Positions 1 through 6,240 are shown, numbered from the stretch's first letter. The stretch: DNA of 6,383 nucleotides from Thiorhodovibrio sp. (GCA_007128075.1 SKYD01000104.1:1-6383), one strand, 5' to 3'. Numbers and translations are program-made. Notes: generated by a model not told the origin, from the sequence alone.

Positions 1-686
1 AGCCCCTGATGCTCGCCGATCACCTGACCGCTGTCGGTTTCAATCGGGCCAGGATTCACGGGCAGATACCGCGCCAAAAAGTCCCGAAACCGTCGTTCAC
101 CAATAAAACAGATGCCGGTGCTGTCTTTGCGGGTTGCATTGGGCAGCCCAAGTTTTTGCGCAATGGTTCGCACCTGCGATTTGGTGTAATTACCGAGCGG
201 AAAGCAGGCATGACGGAGCTGGTCTTGGTTGAGCTGATACAGAAAATAGGTCTGATCTTTGTCAGGATCCGCACTCAAGCGCAGATGGAATCCTTGGTCG
301 TCTTGAGTCAGGCGGGCATAATGACCAGTGGCGATTGACTGCGCACCCAGTGTCAACGCCTGGTCTAAAAATGCCCCAAATTTAATCTCGCGGTTGCACA
401 GCACATCCGGATTGGGGGTGCGCAACGCCTGATATTCACGCAAAAAATACTCAAACACCCGCTCCCAGTATTCGCTGGCAAAGTTCATCCGCTGCAGCTC
501 GATGCCAAGCTGATCGGCAACCGCCTGGGCGGCGGCAAGGTCGGCAGCCGCCGAACAATAGTCGGCGGTATCGTCCTCTTCCCAGTTTTTCATAAACAGT
601 GCTGCGACCTGGTGCCCCTGTTGGAGCAGACAATGCGCCGCCACCGCCGAATCCACGCCGCCGGAGAGTCCAACCAAAATTGTCAA
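1..686 (-). CDS. mnmA: tRNA-specific 2-thiouridylase MnmA (C-terminus beyond the left edge)
   Basis: MnmA is an ATP-dependent cytoplasmic enzyme that puts sulfur on U34 of tRNA Lys, Glu and Gln (s2U), taking persulfide sulfur from the IscS/Tus relay. The 228 codons visible read without a stop. The PP-loop GLSGGVDS lies at residues 6-13. The catalytic cysteine pair is present: C97 in NPDVLCN and C193 in [16 protein letters not shown] (119-125) and [10 protein letters not shown] (143-152) are also typical. The family is usually about 360-370 residues, so the C-terminal third (beta-barrel part) lies outside the window. The start is TTG at 686-684: an in-frame TGA two codons upstream excludes any earlier start, and the PP-loop begins directly after it. 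The TTG shares TTGA with the stop of aguA, so translation is probably coupled. No strong Shine-Dalgarno is seen. Identity is certain from the motifs; only the TTG start is inferred. Confidence 0.95.
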   Translation of the reverse strand, partial: MTILVGLSGGVDSAVAAHCLLQQGHQVAALFMKNWEEDDTADYCSAAADLAAAQAVADQLGIELQRMNFASEYWERVFEYFLREYQALRTPNPDVLCNREIKFGAFLDQALTLGAQSIATGHYARLTQDDQGFHLRLSADPDKDQTYFLYQLNQDQLRHACFPLGNYTKSQVRTIAQKLGLPNATRKDSTGICFIGERRFRDFLARYLPVNPGPIETDSGQVIGEHQG

Positions 687-1711
687 TGCTCAAGTCCCGC
701 ACTGCGGTGCATGGTCAGACAATGCAGACTGCCGCCCTGTTCAATTGCCACCCGTGCATCGACTGTCCACAATTGGCGATCTGGAAAAGCAGTGGCCAAG
801 ATCGAACAGGCGGTTGCATCCTTGGGATCATCATAGGTCGGCACGATCAGCGCCCCATTGACCAACACAAAGTTCAGATAGGTCGCCGGCAGCCGCGAGC
901 CATCGGCTGCCATGATCGGAGCTGGTTGCGGCACTGCCAGCAGCCGATAGGGGGCACCATTGGGCTGGCGCAACTGCTGTAATTGATCGCGCATGGCATT
1001 GAGCGCGGGCGCATCGCTATCGGCTGGCTCGGTGCTGGCATACACAATGGTTTGCGGATCACAGAACCGCGCCAGAGTGTCAATATGCCCGTCGGTGTCA
1101 TCGCCCTCCAGATGCCCGGCAGTCAGCCACAGAATGCGCTCGATGCCCAGCACCCGCTGACATTCGCGCTCAATGTCCGCCATGCTCCAGCCCGGATTGC
1201 GGTTGGGATCGAGCAGCGTACGCTGCATCACCAACAGCGTCCCCTGGCCATCGGTGTCCAGCGCCCCGCCTTCGGCAACCAGCGTACTACGAATCAGCGG
1301 TTGATCACCAAACACCCCCGCATCATGCAGCCGCTGGCACAGTTGGTCATCGTCATCAGCACGATATTTACCGCCCCAGCCATTGAATCGAAAATCCACC
1401 AGTTGCGCCGCTCCTTGCGCATCGAGCACCGTCAGCGGCCCGCAATCGCGCATCCAGGTATCATTGCTGGCTGCCAACGCCCAGCGCAGTGGCGCACCTT
1501 GGTTGAGCAACGGCGCAAGCTGGTGGGCAGCGCGTTCTTGCACTTCGGTATCGGCACAGACGATGCACACCGGCTGCGCCTGCGTGACCTGAGTGATCAG
1601 TTGTTGATAGAGCCGCTCAACGGCAGCCAGCCGAGGTGCCCAATCGGTTTGGGCATGAGGCCAGATCAGCAACAACTCGGTTTGGGGTTCCCATTCAGCG
1701 GGTAGACGCAT
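683..1711 (-). CDS. aguA: Agmatine deiminase (porphyromonas-type peptidylarginine deiminase family)
   Basis: Predicted to hydrolyse agmatine to N-carbamoylputrescine and ammonia, a step of the arginine-decarboxylase route to putrescine. The 342-residue product has the family's usual size. Visible motifs are [10 protein letters not shown] (83-92), EGG (147-149), the [13 protein letters not shown] block (199-211) carrying the catalytic His209, YLNF...NGALIVPTY (278-293) and the nucleophile Cys331 in GGSLHC. All expected active-site residues are therefore present. A longer reading from 1837 would add 42 residues that do not resemble the family. The ATG at 1711 is preferred because [12 protein letters not shown] is the typical N-terminus and AAGGA precedes it, although at very short spacing (2 bases). 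It is cotranscribed with mnmA by a 4-base overlap. The usual partner aguB (carbamoylputrescine amidase) is not in the window. Assignment as agmatine rather than peptidyl-arginine deiminase follows from family knowledge, not from direct proof. Confidence 0.92.
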   Translation of the reverse strand: MRLPAEWEPQTELLLIWPHAQTDWAPRLAAVERLYQQLITQVTQAQPVCIVCADTEVQERAAHQLAPLLNQGAPLRWALAASNDTWMRDCGPLTVLDAQGAAQLVDFRFNGWGGKYRADDDDQLCQRLHDAGVFGDQPLIRSTLVAEGGALDTDGQGTLLVMQRTLLDPNRNPGWSMADIERECQRVLGIERILWLTAGHLEGDDTDGHIDTLARFCDPQTIVYASTEPADSDAPALNAMRDQLQQLRQPNGAPYRLLAVPQPAPIMAADGSRLPATYLNFVLVNGALIVPTYDDPKDATACSILATAFPDRQLWTVDARVAIEQGGSLHCLTMHRSAGLEH

Positions 1712-1745
1712 GATCCTTGATTCCGAAAGAAATGCTTGGGGTGTG

Positions 1746-1751
1746 ATTGTA
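1746..1751 (-). promoter_or_regulatory. Possible -10 box of the aguA-mnmA operon
   Basis: On the minus strand this reads TACAAT (5 of 6 to consensus), about 35 bases before the aguA ATG in the otherwise empty gap 1712-1811. No convincing -35 hexamer lies 16-18 bases upstream, so this is only a plausible sigma70-type element. Confidence 0.3.
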
Positions 1752-1811
1752 GCTGATTTGATGTGGCGGTGAGGTGCGCATGGCGACTTGGACAGGCACC
1801 ATGCCAATTGG

Positions 1812-2192
1812 TCATCGCCGCCGCAACCAATCAACAAAATCGGCAGCGGGTAGAGGTGGGGTGGTAATAAACCCTTGATACGCCAGACAGCCTTCGGCTT
1901 TTAGAAACTCAAGCTGGGCGGGGCGCTCGACCCCTTCGGCAACGGTTTTTAGCTCCAGGCTGCGCGCCAGCGAGATAATCGCACCACAGATTGCGGCATC
2001 TTCGGCGTTGAGATCGCACTGATCTGCCTTCGCCAGCCAATCCACCAACGGGCTGTCATTTCCATCCGCGCTGCCCCGAGGCGCGGGCTGAATGTCAGCA
2101 ATCCTACCCGCCCGCCCGCCAGATTGAGGGCGAACGGACAGTTTGTTGTTGGCTTGTGAATGGATAAAAATTGTCATTGTATTTTTGCGCAC
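1812..2192 (-). pseudogene. Truncated EAL-domain (c-di-GMP phosphodiesterase) remnant
   Basis: The open frame codes 126 residues. Residues about 62-126 match the end of an EAL domain: AEDAAICGAIISLARSLEL, then TVAEGVE (83-89), a Gln-rich position followed by FLKAEGC, the YQG motif (105-107) and PPLP before a final WLRRR. The signature E-x-L motif, the metal-binding Asn/Glu/Asp residues and the DDFGTG loop, all in the front three quarters of an EAL domain, are missing. The first ~58 residues (rich in Gly, Arg, Ser and Pro) resemble nothing recognised; VDWLAKAD (50-57) could be a degenerate version of the usual VDxLKID strand. Neither possible ATG (2192 or 2177) has a clear Shine-Dalgarno. I infer a gene that lost its GGDEF/EAL front, leaving a tail. 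A small expressed protein is possible, but it could not hydrolyse c-di-GMP. Confidence 0.65.
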
Positions 2193-2206
2193 ATTGCGCT
2201 AATAAT
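2177..2206 (+). promoter_or_regulatory. Weak candidate promoter for terD-terZ
   Basis: A -10-like AATAAT (2201-2206, 5 of 6 to TATAAT) lies 18 bases after a poor -35 TTGTAT (2177-2182). A better -35, TTGTCA (2171-2176), is spaced too far (24 bases). The 5-base inverted repeat GCGCA/TGCGC (2187-2191 and 2195-2199) sits between the boxes, where a regulator could bind. The placement is reasonable, 40 bases before the terD start, but the match is weak. Confidence 0.3.
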
Positions 2207-2232
2207 CGTCGCCTGATTTCATTTTATTTTTT

Positions 2233-2236
2233 GAGG
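2233..2236 (+). promoter_or_regulatory. Ribosome binding site that fixes the terD start
   Basis: GAGG lies 9 bases before the ATG at 2246. No comparable site precedes the upstream in-frame start at 2171, which supports the shorter TerD. Confidence 0.7.
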
Positions 2237-2245
2237 TATCTCATT

Positions 2246-2824
2246 ATGGCAGTTTCTCTCTCGAAAGGTGGCAATGTTTCGTTGAGCAAAGAGGCACCCG
2301 GACTGACGGCAGTCGATGTTGGGCTAGGTTGGAATGCGCGGGTCACAGATGGTGCAGATTTTGATCTCGATGCGTCGGCATTTTTGCTATCTGCGGCGCA
2401 GAAAGTGCGCACAGACAATGATTTTATTTTTTACAACCGCACCACCTCAGCGGATGGCTCGGTCGTGCATCAGGGGGACAATCGCACTGGTTCGGGCGAC
2501 GGTGATGACGAATTGATTACGGTAAATCTTGCCACCGTGCCCGCTGATGTCCAAACCATTGCCATCACGGTCACGATCCACGAAGCGGAAGCTCGCCGCC
2601 AAACCTTTGGTCAAGTCAGCAATGCTTATATTCGCATTGTCAACAAAGCCGACAACAAAGAAATCGTGCGCTTTGATTTGTCGGAAGATTATTCGATTGA
2701 AACCGCGATGGTGTTTGGCGAGTTGTATCGCAAAGACAACGAGTGGAAATTTAAAGCCATCGGCCAAGGCTTTGGCGGTGGGTTGGCGGCATTAGCCAGC
2801 AATTATGGCGTGAATCTCGGATAG
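2246..2824 (+). CDS. terD: TerD-type tellurium/stress resistance protein
   Basis: This is a cytoplasmic TerD-family (CABP/vWA-like) calcium-binding protein of the kind found in tellurite, phage and colicin resistance clusters; its biochemical activity is not settled. The product is 192 residues, the same length as classical plasmid TerD as I recall it. Recognisable elements are [15 protein letters not shown] at the N-terminus, GLGWNAR (26-32), the acidic DFDLDAS (38-44), [13 protein letters not shown] (77-89), [15 protein letters not shown] (110-124) and [18 protein letters not shown] (158-175). The Asp clusters are the expected Ca2+ ligands. A 25-residue N-terminal extension from 2171 is rejected because homologues start at MxVSLSKGG and GAGG is correctly placed for 2246. 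It is first of a two-gene unit with the paralogue terZ 11 bases downstream. G+C in sampled lines (about 45-47%) is lower than in aguA. Confidence 0.93.
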   Translation: MAVSLSKGGNVSLSKEAPGLTAVDVGLGWNARVTDGADFDLDASAFLLSAAQKVRTDNDFIFYNRTTSADGSVVHQGDNRTGSGDGDDELITVNLATVPADVQTIAITVTIHEAEARRQTFGQVSNAYIRIVNKADNKEIVRFDLSEDYSIETAMVFGELYRKDNEWKFKAIGQGFGGGLAALASNYGVNLG

Positions 2825-2825
2825 T

Positions 2826-2828
2826 AGG
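2826..2828 (+). promoter_or_regulatory. Short Shine-Dalgarno for terZ, favouring the second of two ATGs
   Basis: AGG just after the terD stop is 7 bases from the ATG at 2836 but only 4 from the ATG at 2833, so 2836 is the better start. The motif is short, so this is a preference, not proof. Confidence 0.4.
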
Positions 2829-2835
2829 TCAGATG

Positions 2836-3438
2836 ATGGCAAGCATTTCGCTCGTTAAGGGTCAAAAAATCAGTCTGTCGAAAGATCACGCCGGGCTGGC
2901 GAAAATTTTTATGGGATTGGGCTGGGATATGGCCAAGCCCAGTGGCGGCAAAGGACTGTTCGGCGGTCTTTTTGGTGGCGGTGGCAGTGAGCAAAACATT
3001 GATCTCGATGCCTCTTGTTTGGTGTTCGATGATCAAGGCGCGCTGCTCGATCAAATCTGGTTCAGCCAGCTTAAAGGCATGAACGGTGCGATTGTGCATA
3101 CGGGGGACAATCTCACTGGTGACGGCGATGGCGATGACGAAAGCATCAAGGTCGATTTATCCAAGTTGCCAGCGAATGTGAAAACGCTGATGTTCACCGT
3201 GAATTCATTCCGTGGGCAAACCTTTGATCAGGTCGCCAATGCTTTTTGTCGTGTGGTTGATGACACCACCAATCAAGAGTTGGCACGCTTTAATCTGAGC
3301 GACTCTGGATCGCACACCGGGCTGGTCATGGCGAAAATTTATCGTCATCAAAATGAATGGAAACTGCACGCGATTGGTGAAAAAACCTCGGGGCGCACTT
3401 TCCACGACATGATGCCACTGATCAAAACTTTGTTGTAG
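2836..3438 (+). CDS. terZ: TerZ-type TerD-family stress protein
   Basis: This 200-residue paralogue of TerD belongs to the TerZ branch. That branch is marked by a Gly-rich loop before the first acidic motif (GGKGLFGGLFGGGG, 37-50), NIDLDASC (54-61), IWFSQLK (74-80), GDNLTGDGDGDDE (90-102), TVNSFRGQTF (121-130), NAFCRVVD (135-142) and a C-terminal GRTFHDMMPLI (186-196). The two Asp-rich clusters are the expected Ca2+ sites. The start is chosen at the second of two adjacent ATGs: it is better spaced from AGG, and MASISLVKG aligns more closely with the N-terminus of TerD; 2833 would add one Met. It is cotranscribed with terD. The usual partners terA, terB, terC and terE are absent here, so classical tellurite export or resistance cannot be inferred; a general envelope-stress or phage-related role is possible. 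terZ ends one base from the convergent pncC gene. Confidence 0.9.
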   Translation: MASISLVKGQKISLSKDHAGLAKIFMGLGWDMAKPSGGKGLFGGLFGGGGSEQNIDLDASCLVFDDQGALLDQIWFSQLKGMNGAIVHTGDNLTGDGDGDDESIKVDLSKLPANVKTLMFTVNSFRGQTFDQVANAFCRVVDDTTNQELARFNLSDSGSHTGLVMAKIYRHQNEWKLHAIGEKTSGRTFHDMMPLIKTLL

Positions 3439-3439
3439 C

Positions 3440-3979
3440 TTATTCTGCGTCGCTGGTTTGACCAGCGGCGCTGACCATCTCCACCAACTGTTGCAATGCC
3501 ACCGCGATGCTCTGGTCACGAATCTGGCGGCGGTCGCCGTCAAAATGATGGGTTGCGGTGACAATTTGTGGCGGTGTTTGAAGATCAAGCTGCATTCCCC
3601 AGCCAAAGCACACACAGCCGACTGGCTTGGTCGGTGTCCCGCCACCAGGTCCGGCGATCCCGCTCACCGCCACCGCAAGTTGCGCATCGCTTGCCGCCAA
3701 TGCGCCCTGCGCCATTGCCGCAACCACTGGCTCACTGACCGCGCCTTGGGTCTCAAGCAGTGCCAGCGGCACTGCCAACATCTCGCATTTTGCCGCATTG
3801 CTGTAGGTGACAAATCCGCGATCAAACCACGCGCTGCTGCCAGCAATGGCGGTGAGGGTTTGACTGATTCCGCCACCAGTGCAAGACTCTGCGGTGACCA
3901 GTCGCCAGCGATGGGCGAATAATTGTTGTCCAAGCTGCTGGGCAAGCAACTCAAGCGAGTGAACATTTATTGTGGACAT
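3440..3979 (-). CDS. pncC: Nicotinamide-nucleotide amidohydrolase PncC (CinA C-terminal domain protein)
   Basis: This family deamidates nicotinamide mononucleotide to nicotinate mononucleotide, returning it to NAD synthesis. The 179-residue product is a stand-alone CinA C-terminal domain, slightly longer than E. coli PncC (about 165). Motifs are VTAESCTGGG (28-37) with catalytic Ser32, VTYSNAAKCEML (57-68), the AVSEP segment (80-84), VAVSGIAGPGGGTPTKPVG (103-121) and the HHFDGDRRQIRDQ helix (144-156). A longer frame from 4231 would lie entirely over the bepA coding start and add 84 unrelated residues, so ATG 3979 (or the adjacent ATG at 3982) is preferred. No clear Shine-Dalgarno precedes it. 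The gene overlaps the 5' end of divergent bepA, so its promoter must lie inside bepA. It is not beside recA, its common neighbour in other genomes. The N-terminal molybdopterin-binding-like CinA domain is absent. Confidence 0.9.
   Translation of the reverse strand: MSTINVHSLELLAQQLGQQLFAHRWRLVTAESCTGGGISQTLTAIAGSSAWFDRGFVTYSNAAKCEMLAVPLALLETQGAVSEPVVAAMAQGALAASDAQLAVAVSGIAGPGGGTPTKPVGCVCFGWGMQLDLQTPPQIVTATHHFDGDRRQIRDQSIAVALQQLVEMVSAAGQTSDAE
3447..3471. terminator. Hairpin between terZ and pncC, possible bidirectional terminator
   Basis: Arms 3447-3457 and 3461-3471 form an 11-bp stem with one G-T wobble around a TTG loop; the inner 7 bp (CGCTGGT/ACCAGCG) are perfect. It starts 9 bases after the terZ stop and lies in the last codons of pncC. 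Neither side has a T-run, so it is not a canonical intrinsic terminator; position and strength make a role in ending or stabilising the convergent transcripts plausible. Confidence 0.4.
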
Positions 3980-3980
3980 C

Positions 3981-5495
3981 ATGGGCAAAAAAATTACGCT
4001 ATCATTTGGTCTAGGTGTAAGCTCTTCATCGCGTCGCTGGGTGGTGTTCACGGCGATTTTTATCATTTTGCTGTGGTCAGCCGCTAGCAACGGAGATGTC
4101 TTTGGGCGCTTGCCCGATTTGGGCAGCTCGGCTGATACCCTGTTTTCAGCCGCCGAACAGCGGGCGATTGGGCAGGCATTTATGCAGCGGGTGCGCAAAA
4201 ATTTGCCGCTCAATGATGATCCGCTGATCAATGACTATCTGCAAACCCTGGGCGATGAACTGGTCAAGCAGGGCGGTATCAGGGGCGAATTTCACTTTTT
4301 TCTCGTTGATCGGCCACAGGTCAACGCCTTTGCCGGACCTTCAGGCAACATCGGTGTTTTCTCGGGGCTGATATTAGCCGCTGCCACCGAAAGCGAGTTA
4401 GCCGCTGTACTCGCCCATGAGATTGCTCATGTCAGCCAGAAACATCTGCTGCGGATGATCGAATCCCAACGGCGAATGACCATCCCCGCCGCCGCGCTCT
4501 TAGTGGCAGCCGTGGTGCTTGGCTCACAGATGGATCCCCAAGTCGGAGCCGCCGCTGCTGCTGGTACCCAGGGGGCGATGGTGCAGCGTCAGATTAACTT
4601 CACCCGCGCCCACGAGGAAGAAGCCGACCGCATTGGAATCGAAATTCTTGCCAAAGCGGGCTATGATCCTTTTGCGTTGCCAGGATTTTTTGAGCAACTG
4701 GGTCAAAGCAACCGCACCCACGATCAGAGTGCGCCCGAGTTTTTGCGCACCCATCCGGTGACCAGTAATCGCATTGCCGATGCTCTGGCGCGTGCTGAGC
4801 GTTTTGGTCATCGCCAACGCCCGGATCGTCTTAGTTTTCATTTGGTGCGCGCCCGTTTGCGCCAGCAGAGTTATCGCCATCCGCAACAGGCGGTTACGCA
4901 TTTTGCCGCCACTTTGCGCCAGCAACGCTATCGCAATGCAACCGCTGAACGCTATGGCTATGCACTGGCACTGCTGCGTGATGGGCAACTCAATGCAGCA
5001 CGGCGTGAGCTGGAGCCATTATTGAGCCAGCATCCGCGCCAGCTCGAATTGATACTGCTCAACGCCGAACTTGATCAACGCCAAGGTCACCGCGACCGTG
5101 CCTTGCGCGATCTCAAACGGGCGCTGGAACTCAATCCCAATCATTGGCCGCTGATTCATGCCTATGCCACAGCATTGCTGGCAGCCCAGCGTCCGGCTGA
5201 GGCATTGACGGTGCTGGAGCGGGTGCAGCGGTCGCGCCCCCAGTTGACTGGCCTCTATCCGCTGCTTGCCGATGCCGCCCGTCAGTCTGGACAACAGGCG
5301 CTGCATGATCGCTATCGTGCTGAAACCTTGTATTGGCAAGGTGATCTTGAGTTGGCAATCCGCCAGCTTGAACTGGCGCTGCGTCGCCCCGAGCTTGGGT
5401 TTCATCTCGCCTCACAGTTGCAAGTTCGTCTCGATGAGCTAAAGTTGCAACAACGAGAACAGGAACGACAGACAAGGCGCGTTGAGCGCAATTAA
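3981..5495 (+). CDS. bepA: BepA-like periplasmic M48 metalloprotease with TPR repeats
   Basis: BepA is a periplasmic zinc protease and chaperone that helps mature LptD and degrades misassembled BAM substrates at the outer membrane. The product is 504 residues (E. coli BepA about 487). The N-terminus carries Arg19-Arg20 followed by a hydrophobic stretch (about 21-35), a likely signal peptide without a lipobox Cys. The zinc motif HEIAH is at 146-150 and the third ligand Glu214 lies in HEEEADRIG (211-219). His258 in RTHPV corresponds to the regulatory His switch of BepA. NAFAGPSGNIGVFSGL (115-130) and an Ala-rich segment (169-195) fit M48. The C-terminal half (about 285-500) is Gln/Arg/Leu-rich helical repeat, consistent with TPRs. 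ATG 3981 is favoured; GTG 3972 would add three residues and neither has a good Shine-Dalgarno. It overlaps divergent pncC and precedes the oxidoreductase by 17 bases. Confidence 0.92.
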   Translation: MGKKITLSFGLGVSSSSRRWVVFTAIFIILLWSAASNGDVFGRLPDLGSSADTLFSAAEQRAIGQAFMQRVRKNLPLNDDPLINDYLQTLGDELVKQGGIRGEFHFFLVDRPQVNAFAGPSGNIGVFSGLILAAATESELAAVLAHEIAHVSQKHLLRMIESQRRMTIPAAALLVAAVVLGSQMDPQVGAAAAAGTQGAMVQRQINFTRAHEEEADRIGIEILAKAGYDPFALPGFFEQLGQSNRTHDQSAPEFLRTHPVTSNRIADALARAERFGHRQRPDRLSFHLVRARLRQQSYRHPQQAVTHFAATLRQQRYRNATAERYGYALALLRDGQLNAARRELEPLLSQHPRQLELILLNAELDQRQGHRDRALRDLKRALELNPNHWPLIHAYATALLAAQRPAEALTVLERVQRSRPQLTGLYPLLADAARQSGQQALHDRYRAETLYWQGDLELAIRQLELALRRPELGFHLASQLQVRLDELKLQQREQERQTRRVERN

Positions 5496-5500
5496 ACAAA

Positions 5501-5506
5501 GAGAAG
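5501..5506 (+). promoter_or_regulatory. Shine-Dalgarno for the NAD(P)-binding protein gene
   Basis: GAGAAG in a purine-rich stretch lies 6 bases before the ATG at 5513, only 6 bases after the bepA stop. This supports independent initiation on a shared transcript. Confidence 0.6.
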
Positions 5507-5512
5507 AATACT

Positions 5513-6127
5513 ATGCACATTGCTTTATTTGGTGCCACCGGTGGCACTGGTCGCCATGTTGTTGAACAAGCCCTTGCCCAAGGACACCAGATCACCGCGC
5601 TGGTGCGCGATCCGAGTAAACTCAGCCCTCAAACTGGGCTGACTGTAATTGAAGGTGATGTGCTCAATCCCGAGCCGGTGGCGCAGTGTATGACCGGAGC
5701 TGAAGCGGTCATCTGTATCTTGGGTTCGCACGGCAAAGGCACGCCAGTTGAGGCTCGCGGCACCCAGCACATCATCGCTGCGATGCAGGCGCAAGGGTTG
5801 CGCCGCCTGATTGCGGTAACCTCATTGGGCGTAGGCGACAGCCGCAGTCAGATCCCTTGGCTGTTGCGTGTGATCATGGACTTGACTTTAAAAGCGATTC
5901 TCGCCGCCAAGGACGAGCAAGAGCGCTTGATCCGCGCCAGCGGTTTGGAATGGACGATCATTCGCCCGGGTGGGCTGACCGATCAACCCGCCACTGGTCA
6001 ATATCGCAGCGGCACTGACCGTTTACTGAAAGGGGGACGCATTGCCCGTGCTGATGTGGCGGATTTTGTGCTGCGCCAGCTCACCAGCACCGAATATCTC
6101 CAGCAAACACCAGTGGTGATTGATTAA
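5513..6127 (+). CDS. NAD(P)-binding oxidoreductase (NmrA/atypical SDR, BLVRB-like)
   Basis: A 204-residue single-domain Rossmann protein of the NAD(P)H-binding family (PF13460 type), whose members include biliverdin/flavin reductase-like and NmrA-like proteins. Residues 7-13 form the dinucleotide loop GATGGTG. Arg32 in LVRDPSKL (30-37) sits where NADP-preferring members hold the 2'-phosphate. GDV (48-50) is the usual acidic turn, VTSLGV (102-107) carries the family Ser, and IIRPGGL (149-155) and RIARADVADFVLRQL (176-190) are typical of the C-terminal half. No transmembrane segment or extra domain is visible. The substrate cannot be read from the sequence. The gene follows bepA by 17 bases with its own Shine-Dalgarno and is likely cotranscribed; a functional link to BepA is not implied. 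Downstream, 3 bases separate its stop from a possible convergent ORF end. Confidence 0.85.
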   Translation: MHIALFGATGGTGRHVVEQALAQGHQITALVRDPSKLSPQTGLTVIEGDVLNPEPVAQCMTGAEAVICILGSHGKGTPVEARGTQHIIAAMQAQGLRRLIAVTSLGVGDSRSQIPWLLRVIMDLTLKAILAAKDEQERLIRASGLEWTIIRPGGLTDQPATGQYRSGTDRLLKGGRIARADVADFVLRQLTSTEYLQQTPVVID

Positions 6128-6130
6128 TCG

Positions 6131-6211
6131 CTAGAGCGCGTCAACCCCCCGCTCAATTGATTCAGCAGCCAAATCAGGGGTGTAGACCTGCTTACCACCT
6201 ATCAGTTTCAT
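6131..6211 (-). other. 26-residue minus-strand ORF, possibly the tail of a disrupted gene
   Basis: This reads MKLIGGKQVYTPDLAAESIE then RGVDAL and a TAG stop, with protein-like composition (a Tyr-Thr-Pro turn and an amphipathic helix). An in-frame TAA lies two codons before the ATG, and no Shine-Dalgarno is seen. The last ~20 codons are in backbone-like GC-rich DNA, while the first codons fall at the switch to AT-rich DNA. The ORF could be chance, a true small protein, or the C-terminus of a gene cut by an insertion near 6200. I do not recognise a family. Confidence 0.25.
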
Positions 6212-6218
6212 GTATAAT
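6192..6218 (+). promoter_or_regulatory. Promoter of the right-edge ORF
   Basis: A perfect -10 TATAAT lies at 6213-6218, preceded at a short 15-base spacing by TTACCA (6192-6197, 4 of 6 to TTGACA). It is 35 bases upstream of the ATG at 6254. The weak -35 together with the surrounding inverted repeat suggests a regulated promoter. Confidence 0.5.
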
Positions 6219-6236
6219 TAAGTGAACCTACTGATA
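6200..6236. repeat. Imperfect inverted repeat enclosing a TATAAT box
   Basis: TATCAG (6200-6205) is mirrored by CTGATA (6231-6236), and inside it TTCA (6207-6210) by TGAA (6223-6226). The two arms bracket the consensus -10 box, the layout expected of an operator for a repressor. Confidence 0.45.
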
Positions 6237-6240
6237 AATT

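Noticed and set aside
451..702. Minus-strand 83-residue ORF at the start of mnmA
   Set aside because: It is out of frame with the PP-loop reading frame; the real gene starts at TTG 686 and carries GLSGGVDS and both cysteines.
983..1705. 240-residue plus-strand ORF
   Set aside because: It is the antisense shadow of aguA, which has full family motifs on the other strand; its translation shows no recognisable domain and it has no ribosome binding site evident.
1804..1811. CCAATTGG palindrome after the EAL remnant stop
   Set aside because: An 8-base palindrome is expected by chance and has no supporting context such as a promoter.
2171..2245. 25-residue N-terminal extension of TerD
   Set aside because: TerD proteins start at the MxVSLSKGG motif, and the GAGG site fits the ATG at 2246.
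3458..3922. 154-residue plus-strand ORF opposite pncC
   Set aside because: It is the antisense of the well-supported CinA-type domain and shows only low-complexity, His/Arg/Ala-rich translation.
5131..5595. Minus-strand 154-residue ORF spanning the end of bepA and the oxidoreductase start
   Set aside because: It crosses two clear plus-strand genes and their operon junction, with no domain in its translation.
6134..6154. GAGCG/CGCTC repeat after the oxidoreductase as a terminator
   Set aside because: The stem has only 5 bp with an 11-base loop and no T-run, so it is too weak to call.
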